The translations under genes and the position numbers were made by a program. This document shows positions 9,381 through 18,207 of a stretch of DNA of 64,000 nt, piece after piece. Position 1 is the first letter of the stretch, and every line of letters starts with the position of its first letter. The notes beneath the pieces were generated by a model. That model saw only the letters and a list, made by a program, of their open reading frames with translations. It was not told where the DNA came from and ran no database searches. The DNA comes from Marinobacter sp. HL-58. Its GTDB lineage: Bacteria > Pseudomonadota > Gammaproteobacteria > Pseudomonadales > Oleiphilaceae. The stretch spans positions 310,001-374,000 of the forward strand of contig NZ_LIHP01000010.1 of the NCBI RefSeq assembly GCF_001314605.1, read 5' to 3'.

Positions 9381-10256
9381 ATGACGGCAAAGCTCTCTGA
9401 TAAAGCGACCCAGCAAGCGATGATTCCGGCAACCCCCACCGGGAAACAGCGGCAGAAGCGATCGGACTACTGGTTCGACTTCAACCAGTCAATTCCGGCC
9501 GGCCAGCGGCTGGTTCTGGGCGCTGCGGGCTGGGCTGCCTTTCTCCTGCTCTGGCAGGTCACCTCGCAGATGGATCTGGCACCGGATCGTCTTTATCCCG
9601 GGCCCGCAGCCGTTTTCAGCTCATTGCAGGAGCTGTTTCTGGAAAAAGGCTTCTTCAGCGATGTGGTATCCAGTGTGACCCGCATCGTCATCAGCTTTGC
9701 CATTGCCATCGTGATTGCCCTGCCCATCGGCCTGCTGATGGGCTCCTTTGCCCGGGTGGACAGCTTGCTCAATCCGCTGTTGGGTGCCTGGCGCTACCTG
9801 CCAGCACCGGCCTTCATCCCCCTTCTGCTGATGTGGCTGGGCACCGGGGACACCCAGAAAATCACCCTGCTGCTGATGGGCGTGGTGTTCTTCCTGGTCA
9901 TCATGCTGGCTGACGTTACCCGGCAAACCCCCAGGGTACTGATCGAAACCGCCAAAACCCTGGGTGGCGGGCGACGCATCATTCTGTGGACGGTTCTCTT
10001 CCGCCACTCACTTCCCGGTTATGTGGATACCTGCAGGCAGATGCTGGCCGTGAGCTGGACCTATCTGGTGATCGCTGAAATCGTCGCTGCAACCGATGGC
10101 ATAGGCGCCATGATGATGCGGGCCAAACGCTTCGTTCATGTCGATGACATCATGGCGGGCATCGTCACCATTGGCGTACTCGGCCTACTTTTCGACGTGC
10201 TTTTCAGGCTGATCTACCGCAAATGCTTCCCCTATCTCGGCCGGGCGCAGTCCTGA
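9381..10256 (+). CDS. ABC transporter permease, NitT/TauT family
   Basis: 291 residues. A ~45-residue cytosolic N-terminus is followed by about six membrane helices. The conserved permease EAA-type loop is seen as ETAKTLGGGRRIILWTVLFRHSLPGYVDTCR near 195-225 (shown here in part: ETAKTLGGG, then LPGYVDTCR). The family resembles SsuC/TauC, importing small anionic solutes such as sulfonates, nitrate or thiamine precursors. It is followed at 10305 by its binding protein and at 11354 by the ATPase, giving a complete importer. Confidence 0.9.
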   Translation: MTAKLSDKATQQAMIPATPTGKQRQKRSDYWFDFNQSIPAGQRLVLGAAGWAAFLLLWQVTSQMDLAPDRLYPGPAAVFSSLQELFLEKGFFSDVVSSVTRIVISFAIAIVIALPIGLLMGSFARVDSLLNPLLGAWRYLPAPAFIPLLLMWLGTGDTQKITLLLMGVVFFLVIMLADVTRQTPRVLIETAKTLGGGRRIILWTVLFRHSLPGYVDTCRQMLAVSWTYLVIAEIVAATDGIGAMMMRAKRFVHVDDIMAGIVTIGVLGLLFDVLFRLIYRKCFPYLGRAQS

Positions 10257-10304
10257 TGACGGCGCTCCTCCCGGTGTGTTTTCCAACCCAAGAGGTAATA
10301 CGAA

Positions 10305-11339
10305 ATGGACTGGCTTAAACGTGGTCTCTGTATAGCAATGCTTGCCCTGATTTCGGGAAATGCCCTGTCGGCGGAAACGGTGCGCATGTCACTGTTCTCG
10401 TGGCCGGGCTATGGCTTCTGGTTCATCGCCAAGGAGAAAAACCTGGCGCCGGATCTCGATCTTGAAATTACCATTATCGAAGATCCCTACGAGAGCTTCA
10501 GCCTGATGTCGGCCGATGCACTGGACGTTACTTCCAGCACCGCGGAGTACGCACCCATTGCCGCAGACAAGGACGTGCCCGTGAAAATGGTGACCTACAC
10601 CAACCCCTCCTACGGCACCGACAAAATTGTGCTTGCGCCAGGGTTTGAAACGGCAGAGGACCTGAAAGGCGAGTCCGTTGCAGTGCTGGAAGGCGGCCTG
10701 ACCCAGATCTTCATGGGCATATGGCTGGAAGAAAATGGCGTCAGCATCAATGAAGTTGAATTCACCAACCTCATCATGGACGACGCGGTTGGCGCATTGG
10801 TAGGTGGTGACGTCGCCGCTGCTGAATTCTGGGAACCGTTTGGCTCCCAGGCACTGGAGGCACTACCCGGTTCAACCGTCGTTGCCTCCTCGGAAGAGCC
10901 GGGCTGGATAGAGACGGCGCTACTGGGCGATGCCATGTACATGAGCGATATGTTTCTTGAGGAAAAACCTGAAACCGCCGCCAAGGTAATGCAGGCATAC
11001 TTCGATGCCGTGGATTACTGGAAGGAGAACCCCGCCGAGGCGAACAAAATTATTGCCGAAGGCCTGAATTTCCCGATCTCTGATGTCGAGAAAGTGCTGG
11101 GTAAAGACGGCGAGATCTACAAAGGCGGCATCTGGATCTTCGACAAAACCCAGGCCGGCAAATACATGGGGCTGGTCGATGGCGAACTGCCCCTGGGGCT
11201 GCCGAATGGTCAGATAACAGAGCACTGGGAAACCGTCACCGACTGGTGGGTGAAATTCGGCCTGGTTGACGAACGCCATCCGATGGAAGCCGGCGTGGAT
11301 ATGACGCCACTGAAAACCATCCTCGAATCCGACCAGTAA
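10305..11339 (+). CDS. ABC transporter substrate-binding protein, NitT/TauT (NMT1-like) family
   Basis: 344 residues with a Sec signal peptide cleaved after ALSA (residue 23) and no lipobox, so a free periplasmic protein. The mature fold starts VRMSLFSWPGYGFWFIAKE, as in NMT1/SsuA-like binding proteins, and continues with DALDVTSSTAEYAP and the second-lobe motif DLKGESVAVLEGG. The ligand cannot be assigned. Many aromatic residues (Trp, Tyr, Phe) near the predicted cleft would suit a cationic or aromatic ligand, which is only inference. Middle gene of the importer. Confidence 0.9.
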   Translation: MDWLKRGLCIAMLALISGNALSAETVRMSLFSWPGYGFWFIAKEKNLAPDLDLEITIIEDPYESFSLMSADALDVTSSTAEYAPIAADKDVPVKMVTYTNPSYGTDKIVLAPGFETAEDLKGESVAVLEGGLTQIFMGIWLEENGVSINEVEFTNLIMDDAVGALVGGDVAAAEFWEPFGSQALEALPGSTVVASSEEPGWIETALLGDAMYMSDMFLEEKPETAAKVMQAYFDAVDYWKENPAEANKIIAEGLNFPISDVEKVLGKDGEIYKGGIWIFDKTQAGKYMGLVDGELPLGLPNGQITEHWETVTDWWVKFGLVDERHPMEAGVDMTPLKTILESDQ

Positions 11340-11353
11340 CAGGAGTGAGCGCT

Positions 11354-12145
11354 ATGCTTTCCGCCCAGGGTCTCTCCGTGTCTGCCATTGGTAAAACCTT
11401 TCGGTCCGGCGGACAGACCGTCCAGGCGCTTGATGATATTTCGCTGTCATTGCCTGCGGGCAAGGTAGGGGTTCTGCTTGGTCCTTCCGGCTGCGGCAAA
11501 TCCACCCTGCTGCGTATGGTGGCAGGCCTTGAGAAACCATCGGAGGGCGCCATCACCCTTAACGGCCGGGCTGTCAATCAGCCCGGCCGGGACCGGGGCA
11601 TGGTGTTCCAGGATTACACCTCCTTCCCCTGGCTGTCCGTCCGCAGCAATGTGGCCTACGGGCTGGAAATCAATGGTGACAGGGACGCCCTCAACGAGGG
11701 CACGGTTGACCACTTCATCCGTGCCGTGGGCCTGGAAAAATTTGCAGACGCTTACCCTCACCAGCTCTCCGGCGGTATGCGTCAGCGTGTGGCCATCGCC
11801 CGCACGCTGGCCAACTATCCGGAGCTGGTGCTGATGGATGAACCCTTTGGCGCACTCGACCCGGAAACCCGCTGGCAAATGCAGGACCTGTTGCTGAACG
11901 TGGTACGCAAAGAGCAAAACACCGTGCTTGTGGTCACTCACGACATCGAGGAAGCCCTGTACCTGGGAGATGTAGTGTTTTTCCTGTCCCGGCATCCAGG
12001 GCGGCTGAAAGAGACGATCCACACCGACTTCAAGGCCTTGCTACCCCGGAATGACCGGGAAGCGTTCCTGCAGTCCGAGGACTACCGACGCCTTGAAATT
12101 CATATTCGCCGCCTGATGCGCGACGAAGGGCGCGATGCGGCCTGA
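11354..12145 (+). CDS. ABC transporter ATP-binding protein, NitT/TauT family
   Basis: About 263 residues with a full nucleotide-binding domain: Walker A GPSGCGKST near 40, Q-loop VFQDYTSFPW, signature LSGGMRQRVAIAR near 140, Walker B LVLMDEPFGALD, and switch His in VVTHDIEEAL. The ATG at 11354 is preferred because AGGAG at 11341-11345 is 8 nt upstream; a GTG at 11345 overlaps that site. Its stop codon shares one base with the start of the next gene, so the GNAT-like protein is co-translated with the importer. Confidence 0.92.
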   Translation: MLSAQGLSVSAIGKTFRSGGQTVQALDDISLSLPAGKVGVLLGPSGCGKSTLLRMVAGLEKPSEGAITLNGRAVNQPGRDRGMVFQDYTSFPWLSVRSNVAYGLEINGDRDALNEGTVDHFIRAVGLEKFADAYPHQLSGGMRQRVAIARTLANYPELVLMDEPFGALDPETRWQMQDLLLNVVRKEQNTVLVVTHDIEEALYLGDVVFFLSRHPGRLKETIHTDFKALLPRNDREAFLQSEDYRRLEIHIRRLMRDEGRDAA

Positions 12146-12726
12146 TGGAGAAAGCAAACCGGATGGCAAATGGACTGGCTGCCCGAAAGGAGGGATTCCG
12201 GCCCCTGCCCATCGAAGGTTTTGCTGTTCCAGCTCGCTGGCAAGGGGAACAGGTAGTGCTGGTGCCGGCCGGTCCCGAATGGGTGGCTATGGACTATCTG
12301 GCGGTCATCGCCAGCCGCAGAAAACTCCGGCATTTGTTTGGCCCCCGGGATACCTGGCCACCAGACGATCTCGACCTGGCAATGGACGAAGCCGACCTGG
12401 CATGGCATGCCCGCGAATTCGCAGACCGGCGCTCTTTCGCCTATCACCTGCTGGGGCATGATCAGCAACACTGCCTTGGGTGCCTCTACCTTTATCCCTC
12501 AGCCAGTGTCCAACATGACGCCGAAGCCTATTTATGGACACACAGCAGCCTTGATGCAGATCGCGCGCAGCTAATCGAGAGTGAGGTTATTGACTGGGTA
12601 ATCAGGCAGTGGCCATTCCAAACCATTGCCTGGCCAGGAAGATTCATCCCCTTCGGGCAATGGGAGCTTGCCGGCATACCAAACTACTATGCCAGCACCC
12701 GGGGGTCAGAGGATGACCCTGCCTGA
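12145..12726 (+). CDS. GNAT-like N-acetyltransferase family protein
   Basis: 193 residues; the start codon shares its first base with the last base of the preceding stop (TGATG arrangement). The central part resembles a GNAT fold: a helix with LDLAMDEADLAWH, a strand SFAYHLLGHD, then CLGCLYLYPS, which sits where the acetyl-CoA-binding strand of GNAT proteins is found. The canonical pyrophosphate loop (Q/RxxGxG/A) is not obvious, so catalysis is uncertain. Last gene of the 7445-12726 operon. Its job there, for example acylating the transported compound, is inference only. Confidence 0.65.
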   Translation: MEKANRMANGLAARKEGFRPLPIEGFAVPARWQGEQVVLVPAGPEWVAMDYLAVIASRRKLRHLFGPRDTWPPDDLDLAMDEADLAWHAREFADRRSFAYHLLGHDQQHCLGCLYLYPSASVQHDAEAYLWTHSSLDADRAQLIESEVIDWVIRQWPFQTIAWPGRFIPFGQWELAGIPNYYASTRGSEDDPA

Positions 12727-12733
12727 CCCCCGG
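12699..12733. terminator. inverted repeat at the end of the ABC operon, probable terminator
   Basis: A perfect 11-bp inverted repeat, CCGGGGGTCAG / CTGACCCCCGG, with a 13-nt loop overlaps the stop codon of the GNAT-like gene. No T-run follows on either strand, so it may be a weak or bidirectional terminator between convergent operons, or a REP-like element built from GGGGTCAG. Confidence 0.5.
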
Positions 12734-12751
12734 CCTTGCTTAAGGACAGTC

Positions 12752-14677
12752 TTACAACCCACCCCGCAACACGGGTAGCTGTACCGAACCTTCAAGGTTC
12801 ACGAAAGGCACCAGCGCGTCCCTGGACCAGCTGGCGGGATACTGGGGATGAAAACCATAAACCAGCAGGGCCAGCTCCTCGCCCGGAGACAGGGCCTCAG
12901 CCACCCCGACCAGCTCGATAACTGCCTGATCTTTCAGGCCCCTTACCGGTTTGATCTGGTCATCAATCAGCTGCCATCGGCTGTCTCCCTCGGCGCGCTT
13001 ACCAAGCCCTATGAAGACAATCGGGTCACACCCCGGAGCGTAGGGGTCCAGCTCTGCCTCACAGGACGAACGGCCCGCGAGATCTGAAACCGTCAACCTG
13101 GCTGTGGGGATACCCCCGATAACGGCGCCATCGGCACCGGCCTTGCCCAGAAGGAGTGCTGCTGGCGGCTGCGCGGGGGTTGCTGCCGCTTCATAACCGG
13201 ATGCGACAGGTTCCCCGGTAGCCACTTCCCGCTCAACCACGCTCTCACCCTCCAGTATGCCGCCGTCAGGTTCTGGCGCCGGGAATGTATCCATGGGCAC
13301 ATTAATGGACTCACCATCCCCCAATGACAGGCACACGTTGGAATCGGTGCCATCGAAATAGTCTTCAAGGGGCTTGCCCTGCAGATGATGTTGCAGCCAG
13401 TTCAGTGTCGCGTCGGCAATTGAGGTATTACCACAGGCGAATTCACCGGCCGCGCCCTGAAAGCCCGGAATCTCCAGGAGGCCCGCCGTGGGATCCAGAT
13501 ATTCACCGGGTTGCAGCTCATCAGGCGCCTCTACCGGCAGGATGTGCCCCGTCTGGTGGGTCAGCAGACGCACATCTCCACCCATGGATTTCATGCATTC
13601 GAAATTGCGCCAGGCTTCATTGAAGTTAAACAGTGTGTCCTTCATACCCTGGGTCAGCAGCACATCGACCGGGGGATACGGCGTGGGCTCGACATCGTAA
13701 GCGGGCGGATTGATCTGGTAATTCAGCAAATCCGGGTTATCGGACACGGATACCGGTGCTCCGGTACAACGGTAGGCCGGGCTGTGATAGTAAAAGAAGT
13801 CCAGCCCCGCTTCGGGGAAATGGTTCAGTGTTGCCCCCTGGGCCAGAATCTCGCGGATGATCGGATCCAGGCCGTCGTTGCCGTTTCCGGTTGAACCGGC
13901 TTCGCCGCCCGCCACCAGAACAAGATCCCAGCCGGTCTTGATCACATTACCGGGATTCAGGCTGTAGCGCAGGTCATGCCAGGTGATGTCCGGCACCAGG
14001 GCATCCAGCCTCTGGCGGGGGTCCTGGCCGTGCAACAGAAGCTGGAAGCCGCCACCGTAACTGCCACCAATCGCGCCAACCACCAGGTTGGGATTCAGCT
14101 CCTCTGGCAGGTCCGGCTCGTTACGGCGCTGAAGATAATCCAGATTTTCCTCGGCCCAGTCGAGTATCTGAATCAGATCCTCGCCCTCAAACTCGGGGTC
14201 CATCACACGAACGGTGCCGGTGCTTTCACCAAAACCCCGTTGATCGATGGAAATCACCGCAAAACCGGCTTCCCGATAATTCTCGAAACCGTCAGTAGAA
14301 CGCGAGCCACCAAAACCATGGCCCTGCAGGACCAGCGGATGGCCCAGCTCACAGTCGATACCACCGATGGGTTCTAGCACCTGAAACGAAATGGTTTCGC
14401 CACTGGCGGAGTCCAGCGTAACCGGATAGCTGCGCCCGCCTTCCGTCGGCGTATCCGCAGAGCAGGATACAGGCACGGTTTCGGGGATATTGCACTGGGG
14501 AGCATCGCCGTTACCGGGATTGTCACAAGCTCGCTCCCGGGATGAATCACCAGCATTGGCAGACTGGCCAGACGCTGAACCGTCAGAGCCCAGGTCAACA
14601 CAACCTGCTACCAGCAATGCCAGCACCAGGCATACCAGTGGCCGACGGCAAACGAAAGGGCGTAACGTGTAAGGCAT
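12752..14677 (-). CDS. secreted lipoprotein alpha/beta hydrolase, CocE/S15-like
   Basis: About 641 residues from the ATG at 14677 (AAGGA 8 nt upstream; an earlier in-frame start at 14713 lacks a ribosome site). The N-terminus is a lipoprotein signal with lipobox LVAGC. The hydrolase core shows LVLQGHGFGGSRS, an oxyanion region, the nucleophile elbow GGSYGG, an acid in LTQGMKDTLF, and the catalytic His in THQTGHIL, matching CocE/X-Pro-dipeptidyl peptidase-like acyl hydrolases. A C-terminal beta domain follows. The linker after the lipobox is Ser/Gly/Asp-rich with several cysteines. Substrate unknown; an extracellular esterase or peptidase is likely. Confidence 0.85.
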   Translation of the reverse strand: MPYTLRPFVCRRPLVCLVLALLVAGCVDLGSDGSASGQSANAGDSSRERACDNPGNGDAPQCNIPETVPVSCSADTPTEGGRSYPVTLDSASGETISFQVLEPIGGIDCELGHPLVLQGHGFGGSRSTDGFENYREAGFAVISIDQRGFGESTGTVRVMDPEFEGEDLIQILDWAEENLDYLQRRNEPDLPEELNPNLVVGAIGGSYGGGFQLLLHGQDPRQRLDALVPDITWHDLRYSLNPGNVIKTGWDLVLVAGGEAGSTGNGNDGLDPIIREILAQGATLNHFPEAGLDFFYYHSPAYRCTGAPVSVSDNPDLLNYQINPPAYDVEPTPYPPVDVLLTQGMKDTLFNFNEAWRNFECMKSMGGDVRLLTHQTGHILPVEAPDELQPGEYLDPTAGLLEIPGFQGAAGEFACGNTSIADATLNWLQHHLQGKPLEDYFDGTDSNVCLSLGDGESINVPMDTFPAPEPDGGILEGESVVEREVATGEPVASGYEAAATPAQPPAALLLGKAGADGAVIGGIPTARLTVSDLAGRSSCEAELDPYAPGCDPIVFIGLGKRAEGDSRWQLIDDQIKPVRGLKDQAVIELVGVAEALSPGEELALLVYGFHPQYPASWSRDALVPFVNLEGSVQLPVLRGGL

Positions 14678-14824
14678 GGTGGTTGTCCTTGTTGTTATGG
14701 TTCGGAAACTCACCGAACTACACGGGACAACCGTACGATCTGTTCGTTATTTCCTGGAAACAGGCCCGAAAAGACATAAACTCCTGCAACTGAACCACAG
14801 TGATACGGGTCTGCGCCCATGGGG

Positions 14825-15298
14825 CTATGAGGCCGAATCCGGGAGGTAACGCTCCCGCGTGCCCATCAGGTGGTCGAACCATGGGCGGGTAACACACCAG
14901 TTGGCGTTGGGATTTGGCCCCATATGGTGATCATAATGCCAGGGCAGGTGCTCCTTCGCCCATTCCGGGTCCAGGTGGGACTTGCGGTGAACACGGTAAT
15001 AATTCCAGGCACAGTAGTACAACGTACCCACAAAAAACGGCGCAACCGGCAGCAACGGTGTTACCACAACTGCCCCTGCCACCAGGCTGGCCACTTCCTT
15101 GCCCTGGGCATGAAACCCCAGGGGTGAGCGGTTATAGGCCGGATCATGGAACTGATTTCTGCGCACGTCCCGGTGATGCTCGTGCCAGTGAAAGCGCCAG
15201 AAACTGTTGCGGTTTCGCCCCAGGCCATGCAGTACATACCTGTGAGTAGCCCACTCCACGGCATTGGCGGTGAGCAATCCCAACGGAATACCAATCAT
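14825..15298 (-). CDS. sterol desaturase / CrtZ-like fatty acid hydroxylase family protein
   Basis: 157 residues, short as for CrtZ-type enzymes. Histidine clusters typical of the FA_hydroxylase family are present: THRYVLH near 18-24, HWHEHH near 37-42, HRKSH near 104-108 and HYDHHMG near 121-127. These bind a di-iron centre for O2-dependent hydroxylation. Two hydrophobic segments (1-15 and 75-100) anchor it. GGAGG precedes the start. CrtZ hydroxylates carotenoids, but no carotenoid genes are nearby, so the substrate is open. Divergent from the broken AraC gene. Confidence 0.85.
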   Translation of the reverse strand: MIGIPLGLLTANAVEWATHRYVLHGLGRNRNSFWRFHWHEHHRDVRRNQFHDPAYNRSPLGFHAQGKEVASLVAGAVVVTPLLPVAPFFVGTLYYCAWNYYRVHRKSHLDPEWAKEHLPWHYDHHMGPNPNANWCVTRPWFDHLMGTRERYLPDSAS

Positions 15299-15431
15299 GA
15301 CAACCTCCGGTCAGACTTTAACTGTGGCTTCAGACTACCCTGCCCTTCGCCCCGACGTCCTGTCATCCGAAGCCCCATAAACTGGCCACGAAAAACAATT
15401 GGTGGTGCTCTGTAACGGCTATAGTAGTGCT

Positions 15432-16484
15432 ATGAACCATCCTCAGACCGAGCCATGGCTCACCCTGCCTGCCAGTGTGGCCAGGGCCTATATCGACGCG
15501 CTACAGAATCTCCTGGAACAGGCCGGGTTCCCTGTCCACCAGTGGTTGGCCGACGCCTGTCTTGAATCGAAGCAGGCCAAGCATCAGGAGCGCCTTCCTC
15601 TCTACCATGCCCTCTCGCTCTGGCAGCAGGCCGAACGGGAGGCGCAGACGCCATTATTGGGCCTACAACTGGGCCAGGCCCTGCAACCCCGGGACTTTCC
15701 CATTCTGGGCCAGGCGGCTTTAAGTGCTGACACTCTCCGGGACGCGATTCGCCGCTTACAGGAATTTGAACCGCTGATCTGGGATATTGGCCTGTGCCAC
15801 CTGGAAACTGATGGACAAAATACCAACCTGGTACTTAATCCCCGCCACATCTCGCTGGTTCCACGGGGCATTATTGAGCTGGCAGTCAGTGGCTGGCTGC
15901 AGGTCGGGCGAATACTGCTGCCCGGGCACCAGGACGTTACTGTACGCTTCAGCCATCATCCGCTGACTGATGAAAACCTTTACCGACAATGCCTGAGTAC
16001 CGATGTGACCTTCGGGCAACCAATCAACGGCCTGACCTTCCCGACATCCTGGCTCGACACTCCATTACCAGGCCGGGACGGACATCTTCAGGCCCTCCTG
16101 CAACACCAGGGTCAGAAACTTCTGGCCAACTACCACCGTGATCTGAACCTGCCCAATGAAGTGAGGGCCCGGATCTGCCAAGGACTTCTGGAAGGCCCGG
16201 TGGATCCCTCTGACACCGCCCGGGACCTGGGTTTCAGTACCCGCAGCCTCCGGCGCAAGCTGGCTGCTCGCAATACCAGCTGGCGGTTGCTCTATGAGGA
16301 AGTACGCCGGGACCTGGCCATGCTGTGACTCCGGCAGCCGGAAGCGAGCCTGACAGATATAGGGCTGCTGCTACAGTTTGCCGACCAGAGCGCATTCAAC
16401 CATGCCTTCCGACGCTGGACGGACCAGACCCCCGGCCAGTACCGCAGTAGGGGTCAGGCTCTTCAGGCATGTTTAAAATTGTAA
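15432..16484 (+). pseudogene. AraC family regulator with arabinose-binding-like domain, interrupted by an in-frame TGA
   Basis: The reading frame from the ATG at 15432 encodes an N-terminal Arabinose_bd-like domain (OruR/ArgR-type AraC regulators) and the first half of the double helix-turn-helix (DTARDLGFSTRSLRRKL). It stops at TGA 16326-16328 after RRDLAML. The same frame continues without the stop: LRQPEASLTDIGLLLQF, then QSAFNHAFRRWT and PGQYR, ending at TAA 16482-16484. This is exactly the second HTH of the family, so a single nonsense codon has removed the essential DNA-binding helix. Either a recent pseudogene or a sequencing error. It probably once controlled the divergent CrtZ-like gene. 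Confidence 0.85.
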
Positions 16485-16734
16485 TCCCTCTCCGCCATCG
16501 CAGCCTCCGACAACTTGGTCCGCATTCACCACGCGGCCAAAAAGGTTCGTAAAACCATAAGGTTAAGCAGGACGTCGCGCCTACCCGACACGTAACCTTA
16601 CATCTCAACGTGTTTCCTTCCGTAAGCGCCAATTTCCTGACGAAATCTGTCCGGAAAACCAGAGCTATTCCTCATATAACCAAAAATCGCCGCTGTATGA
16701 TTTGCTCAAATTCGTCAAAAATTTGGTGCAAAAA

Positions 16735-18186
16735 ATGTCATATTGCGGCAATAAAATATCGAAGCATGGACTGCTGATGATTTCTGCGGTGGCCCTGCTC
16801 TCGGGCTGCGGTCTGGACATTACCTCTGAAGACAGCAACGCAACGGCGCAGTCCGCGGGCACAGATGAGCCGACTGTCGAGATCGCCGGTGCTGCCATGA
16901 AAGGTGTTATCCAACAGGGCCTGGTAACGGCCAACCGTCTGATCTCCTACAAAGACGGTAACTACTCCCCACAAAGAGAGGCAGCAAAACCGGTACTGAC
17001 CGACGACGACGGCAGTTATACCTGGCAGTTGCGCGGCAAGGCGGATAGCTGGGCCCTGGTAGAACTGCAGGCAGACGGAAACACCCGTATGATTTGCGAC
17101 GTGGTACCCCAGTGTCTACAGAGTGACGCCGAACCGGTTGCCTTCGGCCAACCCATGGGGCTGGACAGCAGCTTCAGCCTGCTCGGAGCCGGCGACCTGC
17201 AACTGGAAACCGTTAACCTGACCCCGTTGACTCACCTGGCGGTAACCCTGGCTGAACGCAGCCCCAATGGGCTTTCTCCGGAAGCCATCTCCGGCGCCTA
17301 TGAAAAAGTGGAGGGCTGGTTTGGCCTGACAGCCGGCTCCCTGCGCCTGACTCCACCGGACCTGACCCGGCTGGATGACGCCGGCAGTGTGTCTGCAGAT
17401 GCCTTGCAGGTGGCTATCGCCAATGCCGCTTTCCTTGCACTGGTGAACGAAAATACCCAATGGGACACCATTTCCGATGTACTGAACAACGTCGCCACCC
17501 AGATCAGTGCAACCGGGCAGATCAGCCTGATGGGTGATGGCGAGAACGTAGCTCTGGCAGATCTCGTTACCGTGGCTGCGGTACAGGCCTCCGAAATTCA
17601 GGCCACCGTGGATTCGAGCATCATCAGCCAGCGACTGGCGGTGGTGGAGCACCGCAACGTGCAGCATTTCAAGACCATTGCAGATGTCTACGAGGACAGC
17701 GATACCAGCCTTGCAGACACAGACACAGACACAGACACAGACACAGACACAGACACAGACAGCACAGTTTCCGACCCCACGGACGATACGACGAGTGATA
17801 ACACCGGCGACACCGAACTGGCTGACGAAACCGAAGATACCACAACCACAGACGGTAGCAGCGAAGACACCGTCGCCGACACGGACACGGACTCTGAAAC
17901 CACCACGGAAGAGACCATTCCGGCCAATGCGGCACTGCTGAGCTGGACCGCACCTCTCACCCGCGAAAACGGTGAAAGCCTGTCCATGGGCGAGATCGCC
18001 GGCTTTGAAGTGGTCTACGGTACCAGCGAAGAGGCCCTGGACCAGAGCATCGCCATTGGCGATGCCTCAATTGACGAACTGCTGGTGGATGAGCTCACCG
18101 AAGGTACCTGGTACTTCGCCATCCGCACCCTTGATACCGACGGCAACCGCAGCCGGCTGTCCGAGGTTGTGAACAAGCAGATATAA
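16735..18186 (+). CDS. lipoprotein with Asp-Thr-rich linker and C-terminal fibronectin III-like domain
   Basis: About 483 residues from the ATG at 16735 (a TTG at 16702 in the same frame is the alternative). The signal peptide ends in lipobox LLSGC. Residues up to about 330 form an unrecognised domain with a carboxypeptidase-regulatory-like start (AAMKGVIQQGLVTAN, then DDDGSYTW). A low-complexity acidic linker follows: an (Asp-Thr)7 run and many Asp, Thr and Glu residues. The last ~85 residues look like an fn3 beta sandwich (LLSWTAPLTRENGE, then YFAIRTLDTDGNRS). Likely exported to the outer membrane or cell surface. No catalytic motif seen. Confidence 0.8.
   Translation: MSYCGNKISKHGLLMISAVALLSGCGLDITSEDSNATAQSAGTDEPTVEIAGAAMKGVIQQGLVTANRLISYKDGNYSPQREAAKPVLTDDDGSYTWQLRGKADSWALVELQADGNTRMICDVVPQCLQSDAEPVAFGQPMGLDSSFSLLGAGDLQLETVNLTPLTHLAVTLAERSPNGLSPEAISGAYEKVEGWFGLTAGSLRLTPPDLTRLDDAGSVSADALQVAIANAAFLALVNENTQWDTISDVLNNVATQISATGQISLMGDGENVALADLVTVAAVQASEIQATVDSSIISQRLAVVEHRNVQHFKTIADVYEDSDTSLADTDTDTDTDTDTDTDSTVSDPTDDTTSDNTGDTELADETEDTTTTDGSSEDTVADTDTDSETTTEETIPANAALLSWTAPLTRENGESLSMGEIAGFEVVYGTSEEALDQSIAIGDASIDELLVDELTEGTWYFAIRTLDTDGNRSRLSEVVNKQI
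17714..17764 (+). repeat. (GACACA)n hexanucleotide tandem repeat inside the lipoprotein gene
   Basis: About seven and a half perfect copies of GACACA encode consecutive Asp-Thr pairs. The unit is a multiple of three, so slippage would change linker length without breaking the frame. Further Asp-Thr pairs downstream use imperfect codons, which suggests this perfect block is young. Confidence 0.95.
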
Positions 18187-18207
18187 AGCAGTGTCACGGG
18201 CCGGCAA

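Noticed and set aside
14825..15298. CrtZ-like gene considered as evidence for a carotenoid pathway
   Set aside because: No phytoene synthase, desaturase or cyclase gene is present in the window.
16326..16328. TGA in the AraC gene considered as selenocysteine
   Set aside because: No SECIS-like hairpin is evident just downstream, the family has no catalytic selenocysteine, and a nonsense mutation is simpler.
17714..17764. Tandem repeat considered as a CRISPR-like array
   Set aside because: Unit is 6 bp with no spacers and translates to an Asp-Thr linker within a clear gene.
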